A program made the position numbers and the translations under genes. DNA of 64,000 nucleotides from Spinacia oleracea. Taxonomy: Eukaryota; Streptophyta; Magnoliopsida; Caryophyllales; Amaranthaceae. Numbering within the stretch: position 1 is the stretch's first letter; every line of letters begins with the position of its first letter. The notes under the pieces are model-generated. The model worked only from the letters and a program-made list of their open reading frames with translations. It was not told where the DNA came from and did no database searches. Shown in pieces: positions 46,185 through 55,503 of this stretch. Location: contig NC_079488.1 in assembly GCF_020520425.1 (NCBI RefSeq), forward strand, positions 7,975,747 through 8,039,746, given 5' to 3'.

Positions 46185-47391
46185 CCTTGCAGCGGTCGGC
46201 TATTTTGGAGGGGTTTTTCATCGAGAGCTTATCACGGAATTTCCCTTCCTGGAGCGCGTGTTTCAAGGCGAATATGGCCACATCTGGCTGTAAGTTTGGT
46301 ATGTTTGTTGATTCCTTCATGAATCTGGCCATGAACTCTCTTAGACTTTCGTCTTTTTCTTGTTGGATTGAGGTCAGTTCTGCCGTGGTTCGCTCGGGGC
46401 GATTGTTGCTCACGAACTGTGTGCAGAATCTCTTTTTCAGCTTCTTCCAGCTTTTGATCGATCCCTTCGGCAGCGATCTAAACCATTCTCCCGCCACTCC
46501 GGTTAGCGTGGTTGGGAAATATTTACACCAACATGCTTCGGAGTAGGGACTCAAGAACATTTGCTGCTCGTAGGAGATGACATGATCCCTTGGATCCGTG
46601 ATTCCGCTATACGTCAGGTGTGCTGGCAGTCTTACCTTTGGTATCTCTTCCCTGATCAGCTCGTCCGAGAAAGGGGATGACGTGGGAGTCATGATTCTTT
46701 TCCCGAGTCTAGCCCTGATGCCCTCGTTCGCCGAGGTTCTGTGATTAGAACGTTCGGGCGTACGATGGGGGCTAGGGGTTCGATCATGCCTCCTGTCTCT
46801 TCTTCTTTCTCGGCTACTGACCTCGGGTCGTTCGCCAGATCTGCTTGATTCGCCTACCCCGAGTCTCGTATGGATCGAGGGTCTTAACCTTGAGTGGACC
46901 GAGGGCCTCAACCTACTGAGCACCGAGCTTCGGATCCGAGTGTTACGAGTAGTCGATTCGCTTTGGAGAGCTGTTGGAGTAGGCGATGGTTTTGCAAACC
47001 AATCTGGTTGTTGTTGTGCCCTTTTTTGGGTGTCCCACGTGCTTTCCATCCATCTCGACGTCAGGTGTGTTCCTGTCAAGGGAAGGAGCTCTCGTTCGGG
47101 TCTGGACACTTCTACACTGGGCTGCTCGTTCAGCCTTCGCCTGGTCCTCCTCTCTTCTCTGCGGTCTTTTGCCAATCCTTGCTGCTTCTCATTGAAGAGG
47201 AAGTTTTGCATGATGGTCATGGCCGCAGTGAGCTCTTCCCTAGTTGGAATCGGAGGTCCTGCGTTTGTGGCGGTCGTAGCTCTGCTTGGCTGTGACCTCG
47301 CCACCGATTGAGGGTGCTCCTCTTCGTCAGATTCCGAATCTGACCGCACTATCATATCGTCCTCATTGTTGTTGATAACATCATTAACCAT
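46093..47391 (-). CDS. Tat gypsy gag
   Basis: Start ATG 47391 (MVNDVINNNEDD), 432 codons. The N-terminal half is charged and low in complexity, with a duplicated SVLSRLRPSVHSRLRPS segment. The retrotransposon gag core is TYSGITDPRDHVISYEQQM to QPDVAIFALKHAL (about residues 265-400). Gag packages element RNA in the particle. The frame ends inside the start of pol at 46093. Confidence 0.85.
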   Translation of the reverse strand: MVNDVINNNEDDMIVRSDSESDEEEHPQSVARSQPSRATTATNAGPPIPTREELTAAMTIMQNFLFNEKQQGLAKDRREERRTRRRLNEQPSVEVSRPERELLPLTGTHLTSRWMESTWDTQKRAQQQPDWFAKPSPTPTALQSESTTRNTRIRSSVLSRLRPSVHSRLRPSIHTRLGVGESSRSGERPEVSSRERRRDRRHDRTPSPHRTPERSNHRTSANEGIRARLGKRIMTPTSSPFSDELIREEIPKVRLPAHLTYSGITDPRDHVISYEQQMFLSPYSEACWCKYFPTTLTGVAGEWFRSLPKGSIKSWKKLKKRFCTQFVSNNRPERTTAELTSIQQEKDESLREFMARFMKESTNIPNLQPDVAIFALKHALQEGKFRDKLSMKNPSKIADRCKVERIVGSERHKKYPEQARGRLKEREGESRS

Positions 47392-47440
47392 TTTGCAGAA
47401 AGAGGTGGTTAATGTCTTTCAAAGGCTTTGAAGTGTTCTT

Positions 47441-47460
47441 CCCCACAGACGGCGCCAAAT
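47441..47460 (-). promoter_or_regulatory. Primer-binding site of the Tat gypsy element
   Basis: Directly inside the 5' LTR the minus strand reads ATTTGGCGCCGTCTGTGGGG. TGGCGCCGT is typical of Tat/Athila-type primer sites. I do not assign the tRNA. Confidence 0.75.
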
Positions 47461-47886
47461 TGTTCCGGTGTTGTAAAGATGGAAACAATTGGCTTCGAAT
47501 GAAGGCCCCTTTCGTATGTGTTGAAGATCTTACTTGCTTGAATGAGTCGAGTCCGAATTCACCTGCACAAGAGCAAAGTCACTAGCCTCGGGGGTGTTTC
47601 CGAGGAAAGCCCCTCCGATGCCTAAGTAAGAATGATGCTCGGATTCTAGAGAGAAGTTCTCTAGAAGAGTAGTCTTAAGGCGATAAATTGGACGTCCCTT
47701 GAGGTGTGAGCCTTGGCGGCCTATTTATAGTGTTTGCATAATAAATGTCCATAGGTCATTTATTGCTATTGGGCCTTGGGCCTTGATGGATGGCTGACTA
47801 GCCATTGGTAGGTTTGATGCTGTTGTTTAGAGCCATTGGGCTTTGGACTTAGTGGCCCAATTGAGAATCAATTGGGAGCCCATACA
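47461..47886 (-). repeat. Gypsy 5' LTR
   Basis: 426 bp, followed by ATTAG at 47887. CTATTTATAG at 47721-47730 reads as a TATA box on the minus strand, about 155 bp into the LTR. Confidence 0.93.
47721..47730 (-). promoter_or_regulatory. TATA box in gypsy 5' LTR
   Basis: Minus strand CTATAAATAG in a GC-richer context (GGCCGCC follows). Likely promoter for the gag-pol transcript. Confidence 0.6.
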
Positions 47887-48143
47887 ATTAGTATTTCACA
47901 ATAAGTTTTAAATTACATTATGCCTATACAAAGTACATAAATAAAATTTCAAAATTTTGGGCTTAATTGGGATTTTGAACTCCAAAAGGTTAAATCTAAG
48001 TCCAGTCCAAAAATAATTGGACTTGAAAATTTGAGTCCAAGTTCGATTCAAAAGTTTTCAAGTTTGATCTAGTTGACAAGTTTGGACTGGACTGGATTGG
48101 ACTATGTACTTTTCTAAATCCACTTACGCCCCTATATCCAACT

Positions 48144-48691
48144 TTATTGAACAAACATGACAACACAACATATATGAATCTGATACGAAAAAAGCTAGTT
48201 AATGTTATAGGTTTCCAAAACGTTTAATTAAACGAGTTAACACGATATATTTTATTAAACGGGCTGGGTTAAAGTTGAGATTTCCAATTCCATTTATGTT
48301 CAACAAGAATACGAACACGTCCCTATACGACAAGTTTGCCGGCCATATCATATCATGCAACTCGGGTACGTAGCTAAACCTTTTAGCTTAAGGAGTATCC
48401 TAGTGTGTGTATTAGTTTATTCAATAGTTTCCTATTTATTATTATGATTTTAATTTTACTTATTGTATTTGTATAAGGAAAACATTAGATTTACTCCTTT
48501 TACAAAATCCTTTTCCGCGTATCACAGAAAACATTAGATTCATATCCTACTCAAAATTGGAATAGGAATTGGAATCTGAATCAAATACCCAAATATTTTC
48601 TACTAAATAAACCCAAAACCCTCCCTCTAATTAATCCCATAAAAATCGTTGATAACACAACTCAATAAGTTGAAATTAATTAAATTACAAT
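48144..48691. other. Upstream region of the RING-H2 gene
   Basis: AT-rich, no repeat or gene recognised. CCATAAAAATCG at about 48637 is a weak TATA candidate 50 bp before the ATG. Confidence 0.45.
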
Positions 48692-49453
48692 ATGAGAATA
48701 GATACTAATAATAATGTTACACTCGATGAACACGACGACATTGTAATACCTTGTAACCATCATCGTACTCTATCATCATCTAAGAAAATACTCGAAGCTC
48801 GATTAATATTCGACGAATACCAATGCTTAGTTTATTATCATACAAACGGTAAACGATTAGTGAGTACCCGAAATAGACAATCGGATCCTCTCTCTTTCAA
48901 TCCGTTTTGCCATTACTGCAACCACGAAATTTTTACTGCGGTAAAATGTTATAACATGTCTGCTGATGAGATGAATCAGAAGTTGTTAAATTTAAGGAAC
49001 AAGATGCTTGATGAAGAGATTGCCATGCGTTTATCACGTGATAGTAGTGAGAAATTAAACAATGTTTATGAGTATAAGGTTGTTTGTTTTGATCTTGATG
49101 AACGAGTTTGTGATGAGGAGGAGTTTAGGGCTTGGGTTAGTGATGGAAATCGAGGTTTTAAGGAGGAGGATGTACCAATTATTCAAGGGTTGGAAAGGGT
49201 TAATAATAATGTTGATGATGATGTTGTTGTTGATGATGATAATTGTGGTATTTGTCTACAAAATTTGAAAACCCTAGATATCGAAGTGGACCAAGATCTC
49301 GAGGTTGATGTTATTCCGAAGACGTTTTTGGCAATATTGCCTTGTAAGCATGTTTTTCATGAGCCCTGTGTGATTCGATGGCTTCTTAAAAATCATATTT
49401 GCCCTTTGTGCCGCTATGAGTTGCCGCGCCCGCCCCCGCTCATGTCAGACTGA
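48692..49453 (+). CDS. RING-H2 finger protein, probable E3 ubiquitin ligase
   Basis: Intronless frame of 253 codons from ATG 48692. The C-terminal RING-H2 has CGIC (residues 185-188), a long 29-residue spacer, CKHVFHEPC (218-226) and CPLC (237-240), the C3H2C3 order of RING-H2 fingers. Such domains recruit E2 enzymes to transfer ubiquitin. The N-terminal half has an extra Cys pair ([10 protein letters not shown], about residue 73) and an acidic low-complexity stretch ([13 protein letters not shown]) before the RING. The specific target is unknown. It stands alone between transposon nests, with no frame damage, and is probably a host gene. Confidence 0.82.
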   Translation: MRIDTNNNVTLDEHDDIVIPCNHHRTLSSSKKILEARLIFDEYQCLVYYHTNGKRLVSTRNRQSDPLSFNPFCHYCNHEIFTAVKCYNMSADEMNQKLLNLRNKMLDEEIAMRLSRDSSEKLNNVYEYKVVCFDLDERVCDEEEFRAWVSDGNRGFKEEDVPIIQGLERVNNNVDDDVVVDDDNCGICLQNLKTLDIEVDQDLEVDVIPKTFLAILPCKHVFHEPCVIRWLLKNHICPLCRYELPRPPPLMSD

Positions 49454-49796
49454 TAGTTTCAATCGTCCTGGTTCTACACTCTGATCGTATGGTTCGTGTA
49501 GCGGCACCGTTACGGTTGTGAGCTGAGGGTGTGTTAGAGTTATGGTATTTTAGAGTTTTAGTATCTTTAGGAAATTAGAGTTTGTTAGTTTATTTAATAA
49601 ATTTAATATTGTTAGGATCTTATGTCGTTAATTATGTAATGTTATGGTTTCATATACAAACCCATGCTTTATCCAACTTATGATCAGGGTTGTCAAGTTA
49701 TTTTATTTAGGGATTATCGTTCCATATTTTACGTATTTTAACATAACTTACATACTTTAACTTGATTTTTATTCCAACATACAATACATTTTTAAA
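49454..49796. other. Downstream flank of the RING-H2 gene
   Basis: AT-rich 3' flank, including likely 3' UTR. No gene, RNA or repeat recognised before the Mutator-like sequence begins at 49797. Confidence 0.5.
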
Positions 49797-49997
49797 GGCA
49801 AATTTGAGAGAAACAATCTTTGTTAAAAAATTATGCGAAGAAAAAACTTAAATCAAACAAAATTGCGAGAAACAACCAAAACTTATTTTCAGGCATTGAC
49901 TTAAAAAATCCGGCATTTGACTTGCACATGTTCTTCATTTTTCCTATTCACGCCCAATTTCCCTCCAAATTCCCATATATAAGCAAATTAAAACCTT

Positions 49998-52429
49998 GGC
50001 AAATTTGCCAAAAACAACCTTTTATAACTATTTTTTTGCAAAAAACAACCTTTTATAATTTTTTTTGCAAAAACAGACCTAAAAGTAAAAATAATTTGCA
50101 AAAGGCAGTCTTTTCCCATTTTCAGGCGTTGACTCTCAATTCTCCGGTTTGACTTGGCATGTGATGGTCACGGAGGCCGGTTTTTCATATTTCCACCATT
50201 TTCCCTCCATTTTTCCCACCATATAAAAACCCACTCCCTTAAAACCTAAAAAAAAAATGGAAAGACAAAAGGAAGGTGAAGGAACGCCATTAATGAAGCT
50301 CTGCAAACAACAAACCTCCATTGAATGTTGTAAGTCATTCAATTCCAAATGTCACTTTCTTCAACTACTTAAAATTAAATCATGTTTAATTGTCATTTTT
50401 GGGTAAAAATTCAGAACTTTTTGCACTCATTTTATTCCGTTTTTGGCTCTGAATTTTCTTGCTTTGTTGTACTTCAATGGCACCCAAAAAAGGAAAGAGG
50501 AAGGTATTAGGTTATGACAAATATAAAACTTATATTTCATGCGGAAAAACCATAAAGCCTACAGGAATCCAAATTAATTGCCACATAACAATTAGCATAA
50601 TTTAGGATGCATACATTCGAAGCGTGCCTTCCCTACCTGCTCCCAAACCGAACAAGAACAAGTTTAGGACTCCAAGTGTAGTCCCTCCGTAGATAGTCCA
50701 CAGCACGTTCGGATCCGCCTTAGATTTAATTAACTAGAATTCAACCTAAGGTTTTAAGTTATTCGAATATAATTTGTGGCAAATTATTAACTTTAGTTTT
50801 AACCTTAAAACTATATGAATACTTGAATTGATGTATTATAAATTGTGAATGCCATCACCTATTTATAGGGTAGGATCATCGGAACTAGAAACCTACTAGG
50901 ATTCAATTAATCTAATCTTATTAGAATTAGATACTAATTAAATCTATTAAGTTATGTTTAATTCAACAACTAACTCTAGTAGTTTTAGGAAATTAATCTT
51001 TAATTGAACTAATCCTAATCGCTTAAGTATTCGATGCATGCACGAACTCAACGCACACACACTCACAACCCACGAGGGGCGCTGGGCGCGCGCGCGGAGT
51101 GCTCGGCCCAGCAGCGCTGCAGCCCACGCTTGGGCGTGCCAGCCTGCTGGCCTCGTTGGGTCCGACCTTGCGCTTTGCTTGGCTGGGCCTTGCGGTGCTT
51201 GCGGGCTGCTTGCTGCCATGCTGCGCGCGGGCTTTGCTAGGCGCAGGCCTGGCTTCGTGCTGGGCCTTGCGTCTAGCAAGCTCGTCCGATGTTCATTTCG
51301 TACGACGCGCTTCCGATTAATTTTCCGATTCCGGAATTCATTTCCGATTCGAACAATATTTAATATTTCCGATTCCGGAATTAATTTTTGTTTCGAACAA
51401 ATATTTAATGTTTCCGATTCCGGAATGATTTCCCGATTCCGACAATATTTCCGATTCCGACAATATTTCCGTTTCCGGCAATATTTCCATTTCCGATAAT
51501 ATTTTCCGATACGTACCATGTTTCCGTTTCCGGCAACATCTTCGACTTGGATAATATTTATATTTCCGATACGATCCATATTTCCGTTTCCGGCAATATC
51601 ATCGTTTCCGGAGTATTCATAATTTGCCTTTTGACGATTTCAGCTCCCACTGGAACCGAGATCCGTCGATTCCGAATATCCATAAATGGAGTATTTAATT
51701 CACTTAAATACTTGATCCGTTCACGTACTATTTGTGTGATCCTACGGGTTCAGTCAAGAGTAAGCTGCGGATTAATATTATTAATTCCACTTGAACTGAA
51801 GCGGCCTCTAGCTAGGCATACAGTTCACTTGATCTCACTGGATTTATTAACTTGCATAATTAATTAATACCGAACCGCATTTATTAGACTTATCATTGAA
51901 TGCATACTTGGACCCAGGACATTATTTCCTTCAGAAGGCATTAACATGGTCCTGCAATTCCATCAACAAAACAGAATCAATTCACAAAATTGGGGGAAAA
52001 ACCCTAAGTTTCGTACATTAAAATTAGGTAAAACTAATGAACAAAACTTACTAAAAATTAGTGGTTGAGTGTCAAAAATCACTTAGTATAGCAGCATGAA
52101 GAATGCGGATGAAGCAAGAAGAGAGGAAAAAAATTGGTGGAGGATGAGGAATGAGGATAAAGAACAGAGAGAAAGCTGTAATTTTGGGGTTTTATTTTGG
52201 CTCCAAAATGGGTTTAAGTGATAAAAAGGGAGGGAAAGTGGGTGCCATAACTCCATAAGTAAAACCCGGCCAAGTCAAATCGGAGATTTGAGGGTCAACG
52301 CTTGAAAATGGGAAAAGGCTGCCTTTTGCAAATTATTTTTACTTTTAGGTCTGCTTTTGCAAAAAAAATTATAAAAGGTTGTTTTTTGCAAAAAAATGGT
52401 TATAAAAGGTTGTTTTTGGCAAATTTGCC
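49998..52429. mobile_element. Mutator-like non-autonomous element with 9-bp duplication
   Basis: Inverted termini of about 165 bp starting GGCAAATTTGCCAAAAACAA at each end (inner border near TTTGACTTGGC). Perfect 9-bp duplication TAAAACCTT (49989-49997, 52430-52438). Without the solo LTR it is 998 bp. 9-bp duplications and long inverted repeats are diagnostic of Mutator-like elements. No transposase. A plus-strand ATG at 50478 (MAPKKGKRK) opens a short frame cut by the solo LTR. Confidence 0.9.
50505..51933 (-). repeat. Solo LTR of the copia family
   Basis: 1429 bp with perfect GAAGG duplication (50500-50504, 51934-51938) and no internal region, the product of LTR-LTR recombination. First bases are TA instead of TG (TATTAGG), otherwise the family ends are kept. 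It contains the CGGAAATATT-word array (about 51310-51620) and a TATTTATAG box at 50860. It is more diverged than the other LTRs here. Confidence 0.93.
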
Positions 52430-52748
52430 TAAAACCTTAAAGAAAAAATATGCAAAACCTTTGAACTTTTGTGTTGCGCCATTAATGAAGGATGTGTCAT
52501 CAATGAAAATCCAATGAATATTGTAAGTCATCAATGCTCTTCTTCAAGTACATAAATTGATGATTTTTTTCCCCTTTTTGGTATATTTTTCTGACTCTTC
52601 TAACTATTCTTCTGTGCTCTTCCCTGCTCTGCTCTACTGTAAATAAAGGAAAATGCATCAACTTAGACCCAAATCAGCCTTCTCAGACACCATTCATTCT
52701 TGGCACCATCAACCTTCATCATGTCCTTGTTCTACTTCAACATATCAA

Positions 52749-53044
52749 GCTCTTCAGCTAGCCTATCCTTCTCATGCTCAACACATGTTAATTTGTTCCT
52801 CATAATGTCTAGATCAGTTGACAGCCTATGATTTTCTATTACAAGCACATTAGTAACATCCCTTTGCCAATCAACTATATATACCTTCACCAACCCAATC
52901 AAGTTTTTTGCTCCCCCTTTGCCCAGTCTCGGGATCGTAGAATTTGAAAGCTACAAACTTTCTTCTCGGATTTTCATGAGTCAGAGCAGTCTTCTTAGCA
53001 ACAGGAAACCCACATCCAAATTTCACTACCTTCATAGGAGCCAT
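52749..53044 (-). pseudogene. GRF-zinc-finger-like protein fragment with coiled coil, frameshifted
   Basis: From ATG 53044 (MAPMKVVKFGCGFPV) the frame gives a region resembling plant GRF-type zinc fingers (CGFPV, then THENPRRKFVAFKFYD and KKLDWVGEG). Only one of the expected Cys ligands is clear. A frameshift at about 52880 leads to a stop. In the neighbouring frame, VDWQRDVTNVLVIENHRL and MRNKLTCVEHEKDRL continue as a coiled coil, ending near 52749. GRF-like genes are often carried by or near Mutator-like elements. Probably a dead captured copy. Confidence 0.55.
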
Positions 53045-53382
53045 GGTTACTGCAACTGCACCAATTAACAAATGTCAATTTCAGCCAAATCAATTTAATT
53101 CAAAAATTTGGGGGAAAAAACCATAACTTTCCTGCATTTACAATTCCACAAAGTTAATACACCAAACTTACCAAAATCTAGATGTAGACATTCAAACTAT
53201 GATGGTGAATGATTGAATTGAGAAAACAAAAACCTTTGGAGCTTGCAATTTCTTCGATTTTGTATGAGAAGGGACAAAAAAATCGTGTTTTTGGGAAGAA
53301 CAACAGAAAGAACAGAAATGTCCGTGATTCTGTTTTTTTTTTTTTAGGAGAAACGGCCATTTCTTCTAAATATGAAAAAATA

Positions 53383-54872
53383 TGCCACATTTCCCCCTTC
53401 CTATTGGGTAGACTCCCTAGAAACGGCCACATATTTAATTAATATTCTTCCCACCAAGACACTTGCTAACACTTCCCCTGCCGAAGTTTTGTTTCGCAAA
53501 ATCCCCTCTTATGAGCATATTAGGATTTATGGGTGTCTATGTACGACCCCACATAAGCTAGCTCCGCAGTCCACTCCTTGTGTATTTTTAGGATATCCCA
53601 TCCAACCATAGGGGTTATAAATGCTTAGATATTTCTTCCATGAAAATATTTATTTCCCGCCAAGTTACTTTTGATGTGCTTACCATTCCGTTTCGTAATT
53701 TGGGCTATTTTAAGGCAATCGATTATTCATTCCTAGACACAAACGAGCCTAGCCCACTCATGTCACACATGTTGCGCCAACATATGGCTGTTGGCCCAAT
53801 TCACGGCAGCCCAGTTGTACATCCAATGGATGTTACTGGTGCTCCTTCACCGAGACAGGGCCTTGGGCCTGAGGAATCCGCCAAGCCCAGTTCGCGTGTT
53901 ATTATGAGCCAACATTCATCCCATGTGCCAACCTGTGCAGCTGGTCCCCTCCCTTGGCCAAACCAACCGTCAGCCCAGGCCGAGCAACTGACACCTACAC
54001 TTCACCAAATGACCCAATCTAATCCAATCCCATGTCATACGGTCCAACAGACCTCTCCCCCCACAAATTCTTCCCAGCGGCCCAATCTAACCCCAGTCCA
54101 GTTTTAGTTGGACCAGACCTCCCCTCTCTTGTCCGTCACCCAGTTGGCCATCGTACCCCGAGATCTCCTCAGCTCTGCTACACTCCACCTCCCCTTCGGG
54201 GGTTACGCCCCATCCAGCCCACCAGACTGGCCCCACCTTCGCCCCGCGTCACTAAACATGGTATTGTTAAACCAAATCCAAAGTATGGCCTCGCTATGCA
54301 ACCAATGGGCCCAGCCTTACACCGCTCACCCATTCCGAAAAATTACAAACAAGCCTTGACTGGCCATAATTGGAATGCGGCAATGCAAGATGAATATGGT
54401 GCTTTAATTAATACTTGGACATGGGAATTTGTGCCTAAACCTACGGGGGTGAATATTGTTAATTGCATGTGGATCTTTTCTTATAAAGAAAATGAAAAAG
54501 GTTCCCTTCTACGGCACAAAGCTAGACTTGTTTGTGATGGCAGGTCACGGGAAAGGGAGTTGATTGTGATGAAACATTTAGCCCGTTGGTCAAACCGGAA
54601 ACTATTCGAACCGTTTTGGGCCTTGCTACGACAAGGCGTTGGTCTATTCACCAACTTGATGTTAAAATGCTTTCTTACATGGTGATCGATTTACTAGTGA
54701 CAGTTTATATGCATCAACCACTAGGTTTTGTTGAGAGACGGGCTCCCGACTATGTTTGTTTGCTTCGTAAGGCACTATATGGCCTAAAACAGGCACCCCG
54801 TGCATGGTATCAACGGTTTGCACATTTTCTACTACTTATGGGTTTTGTCATTGAAAAAAGTGACACTTATTT
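53383..54872 (+). pseudogene. Copia (RE/Tnt-like) integrase-RT fragment, multiply frameshifted
   Basis: A different copia lineage from copies A and B. It starts within the integrase C-terminus (PPSYWVDSLETATYLINILP, HKLAPQSTPCVFLGYP), then RGYKCLDISS in a shifted frame, a Pro/Ser-rich linker, and RT (NYKQALTGHNWNAAMQDEY, IHQLDVKM, LLRKALYGLKQAPRAWYQRF). Frameshifts lie near 53605, 54100 and 54550, and no LTRs are visible. It is cut at 54872 by a CACTA terminus. Confidence 0.88.
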
Positions 54873-54888
54873 CACTAGTGGAAAAACA

Positions 54889-55245
54889 GTCATTTGCGTC
54901 GGTCGTTTAAGCCCATTTACGTCGCACATTGGTGCGACGCAACTGGCAGCGACGCAAATGAAAAAAGTCATTTGCGTCGCACATTTGGGTGGCGCAAATA
55001 AGAGTCATTTGCGTCGCACTTTAGCTAATATGCGACGCAAATGACTTTTTTTTTTAACATATTAAAAAGTCATTTGCGTCGCAGTTTAGCTAAACTGCGA
55101 CGCAAATGACTTTTCAATATGTTAAAAAAAAGTCATTTGCGTCGCAAATTAGCTAAAGTGCGACGCAAATGACCTTTCATCATGTTAAAAAAAAAAGTCA
55201 TTTGCGCCGCAGTTTTAGCTAATCTGCGACGCAAATGACTTTTGA
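54889..55245. repeat. Subterminal hairpin array of the CACTA element
   Basis: GTCATTTGCGTCGCA and its complement TGCGACGCAAATGAC alternate to make four near-perfect hairpins at about 55004-55045, 55064-55112, 55124-55175 and 55191-55243. Loops resemble TTTAGCTAAA, and the units are separated by T- or A-rich spacers with TGTTAA. Less regular copies precede them from 54889. Repeated subterminal motifs are transposase-binding sites in CACTA elements. Confidence 0.85.
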
Positions 55246-55503
55246 ATATTCTAAAAAAATTGAGCTGCTGATTTTATTTAATCCACAAATTAATTAAATA
55301 AAACAAGCAGCTTTCAGTACTAGTATATTCAGAGCATAAAAATAAATGTAAACTAGGTGAAATATCGGCAATGTTTCCTTTGTAATTTTGACCCTCCCCA
55401 ATACCGGGAATGTTGTAATACAAAATGTGAAAGTCTTAGTTTTATTTCCTTTAGCTCACACCAACAATATACAAATTAACACTCAATTTCAACAATAAGT
55501 CCA

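Larger units (their letters stand above)
25689..47886 (-). mobile_element. Ty3/gypsy Tat-lineage LTR retrotransposon (minus strand) with antisense gene
   Basis: LTRs of 426 bp at 25689-26114 and 47461-47886 with TG...CA ends and a perfect ATTAG duplication (25684-25688, 47887-47891). Beside the right LTR the minus strand reads ATTTGGCGCCGTCTGTGGGG, a primer-binding site of Tat/Athila style. Beside the left LTR lies a G-rich tract (CTGGGGGGCA). gag and pol are on the minus strand; pol has two RNase H domains, a Tat hallmark. A long plus-strand gene occupies the pol-to-3'-LTR space. Copia copy B (27860-38453) interrupts it; without that and its duplication the element is 11,599 bp. LTRs differ at about five positions by eye. 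Confidence 0.93.
25645..48133. mobile_element. Small TCCAGTCC-word element (286 bp) split by a gypsy retrotransposon
   Basis: ATATCCAACT occurs at 25635-25644 and again at 48134-48143. Just inside are AGGGGTGTAAATTGAGAT and, in reverse complement, AGGGGCGTAAGTGGATTT. Removing 25689-47886 plus one ATTAG leaves a 286-bp element. Its right part (47960-48115) iterates words such as AGTCCAGTCC and TGGACTGGACTGGATTGG. The 10-bp duplication suggests a Mutator-like mover. Confidence 0.7.
49797..53210 (-). mobile_element. Older Mutator-like element remnant, host of a younger relative
   Basis: 49797-49997 begins GGCAAATTTGAGAGAAACAA and continues with GGCATTGAC, TTTGACTTG and CCCAATTTCCCTCCAAATT. It parallels, block by block, the left arm of the element inserted at 49998. 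The series resumes at 52439 with the GCCATTAATGAAGG and ATTGTAAGTCAT blocks. The right end, with an inverted terminus, is not found, so the end coordinate is approximate. It carries the GRF-like gene fragment at 52749-53044. Confidence 0.5.

Noticed and set aside
43165-47311. Plus-strand frames opposite the gypsy gag and pol
   Set aside because: Shadows of the minus-strand genes. No promoter, domain or splice structure, unlike the true antisense gene at 26555-40566.
49820-50152. 110-codon frame near the Mutator-like arm
   Set aside because: It runs through the inverted terminal repeat, giving Lys/Asn/Phe-rich low-complexity sequence without homology I recognise.
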